From Persicaria tinctoria (Eukaryota; Streptophyta; Magnoliopsida; Caryophyllales; Polygonaceae): 64,000 nt of DNA. The notes beneath the pieces were generated by a model. The model ran no database searches. It worked only from the letters and a program-made list of their open reading frames with translations, and was not told the origin of the DNA. The DNA is taken from the NCBI GenBank assembly GCA_037127255.1, contig JBANSL010000014.1, positions 2,501-66,500 on the forward strand. Reading direction: 5' to 3'. Shown here piece after piece: positions 63,801-64,000 of this stretch (positions are counted from its first letter, which is position 1; each line of letters begins with the position of its first letter). Both the position numbers and the translations under genes were made by a program.

Positions 63801-64000
63801 ATATCTAGTGCTCCAAAAGGACTGAAACTTTGTGGGTAGCTTTAATATAACAAATAAGGTGGGGAAACGCTAAAAAATTGGAATTTGGAGGCTAATACGA
63901 TTAGCTTACCGCGTGAGATTTGCAACACGACTTGTATTTCTGTGGGGAGATTTCGGGTTAATGAAGGAGGTACCATCTCTAGTGCTTCAAAAGGGCTAGA
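60846..64000. repeat. Second copy of the 7806-bp shifted block, cut by the window end
   Basis: This copy differs from its partner by scattered single bases, for example GGGTCGCTTT against GGGTGGCTTT near 61061, ATGTGAATTT near 61103, TTTCGAGTTAATG near 61697 and ACACAAAAAAATGG near 63349. Some partner changes are absent here, such as GCTTGCCGCG near 54711. Divergence on both sides shows that both copies have changed since duplication. No change of repeat type or unique sequence appears before the window ends. Confidence 0.8.

Larger units (their letters stand above)
20269..64000. repeat. Subtelomeric satellite array 2: about 252 monomers of 173/174 bp, continuing past the window
   Basis: Consensus landmarks in order are GTGCTCCAAAAGGGCTAGAA, GTAGCTTTAATATAA, GGGGAAACACTAAAAAATGG, GGCTAATACGATCAGCTTAC, GTGAGATTTGCAACACG, GATTTCGGGTTAATGAAGG and AGGTACCATCTCT. 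Two main classes exist. One has CCCCGTGAG and TTTTTGTGGGAGATTTC (173 bp). The other has CCGCGTGAG and TTTCTGTGGGGAGATTTC (174 bp). They often alternate, giving a 347-bp dimer, but runs of one class also occur. Nearly every monomer has one GGTACC (KpnI). Exceptions include GGTACTATC near 27022, 33960 and 62929; a second GGTACC occurs where TGGGTACCTTTAAT appears near 28275, 35213, 41457, 48225 and 58285. All monomers point the same way. No gene, RNA or mobile element interrupts the array. Confidence 0.96.

Noticed and set aside
20269..64000. CRISPR array
   Set aside because: The repeat has no alternating unique spacers, the unit is about 173 bp, and the sequence is a eukaryotic chromosome end.
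20269..64000. Centromere, because of ~173-bp monomers with higher-order structure
   Set aside because: The array starts 20 kb from a terminal telomere and is joined to a telomere-adjacent relative. I see no convincing CENP-B-like box. A telocentric chromosome cannot be strictly excluded without CENH3 data, but a subtelomeric satellite is the simpler call.
1..64000. rRNA, tRNA or other RNA genes
   Set aside because: No rRNA or 5S-like sequence, no tRNA cloverleaf and no A-box/B-box pair was found in either repeat unit. Because the whole window is made of these units, none is hidden elsewhere.

Overview
This window is the physical left end of a linear nuclear chromosome, and it contains only tandem repeats. 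It opens with an uninterrupted block of CCCTAAA heptamers, the C-rich strand of the Arabidopsis-type telomere (TTTAGGG), written in the orientation expected at a left chromosome end. That telomere type, followed by tens of kilobases of ~173-bp satellite, suggests a land plant. A few algae and protists share the heptamer, and I do not recognise the satellite well enough to name a species. I can support no protein gene, RNA gene, transposon or CRISPR array anywhere in the window.

Layout from the tip inward. (1) 1-3217: about 459 perfect telomere heptamers, with no variant heptamer at either end. (2) 3218-20268: array 1, 33 complete units of 493 bp (one of 492 bp). Each unit is a 320-bp long half (L) plus a 173-bp short half (S). 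The inner edge is irregular: L, L, then a truncated S. (3) 20269-64000: array 2, about 252 monomers of 173 or 174 bp (mean about 173.47 bp), running off the window. The S half of array 1 and the array 2 monomer are clearly related over their whole length. The L half is the same monomer with about 145 extra bp of GC-richer sequence.

Array 2 is not a simple head-to-tail copy. Rare shared variants show duplication on several scales: dimers (347 bp), 6-mers (~1041 bp), a 12-mer (2082 bp), and blocks of 36 to 58 monomers repeated at shifts of 6938, 6418, 6246, 7806 and 10061 bp. A rare marker variant recurs at 24381, 31319, 37737 and 43983 and separates three successive long blocks. Their length differences can be explained by a 6-monomer gain with a 3-monomer loss, and then a loss of about one monomer. 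This is the pattern expected from repeated unequal exchange.

The periodic open reading frames of 74 and 61 codons on the minus strand are by-products of satellite homogeneity. They begin with GTG or TTG rather than ATG, they vary mostly at amino-acid-changing positions, and their repeat period is not a multiple of three in array 1. The points most worth following up are the abrupt telomere/satellite joint, the origin of the 145-bp segment, the 24-bp duplication where the two arrays meet, and the nested block structure of array 2. I see no undescribed gene system here.
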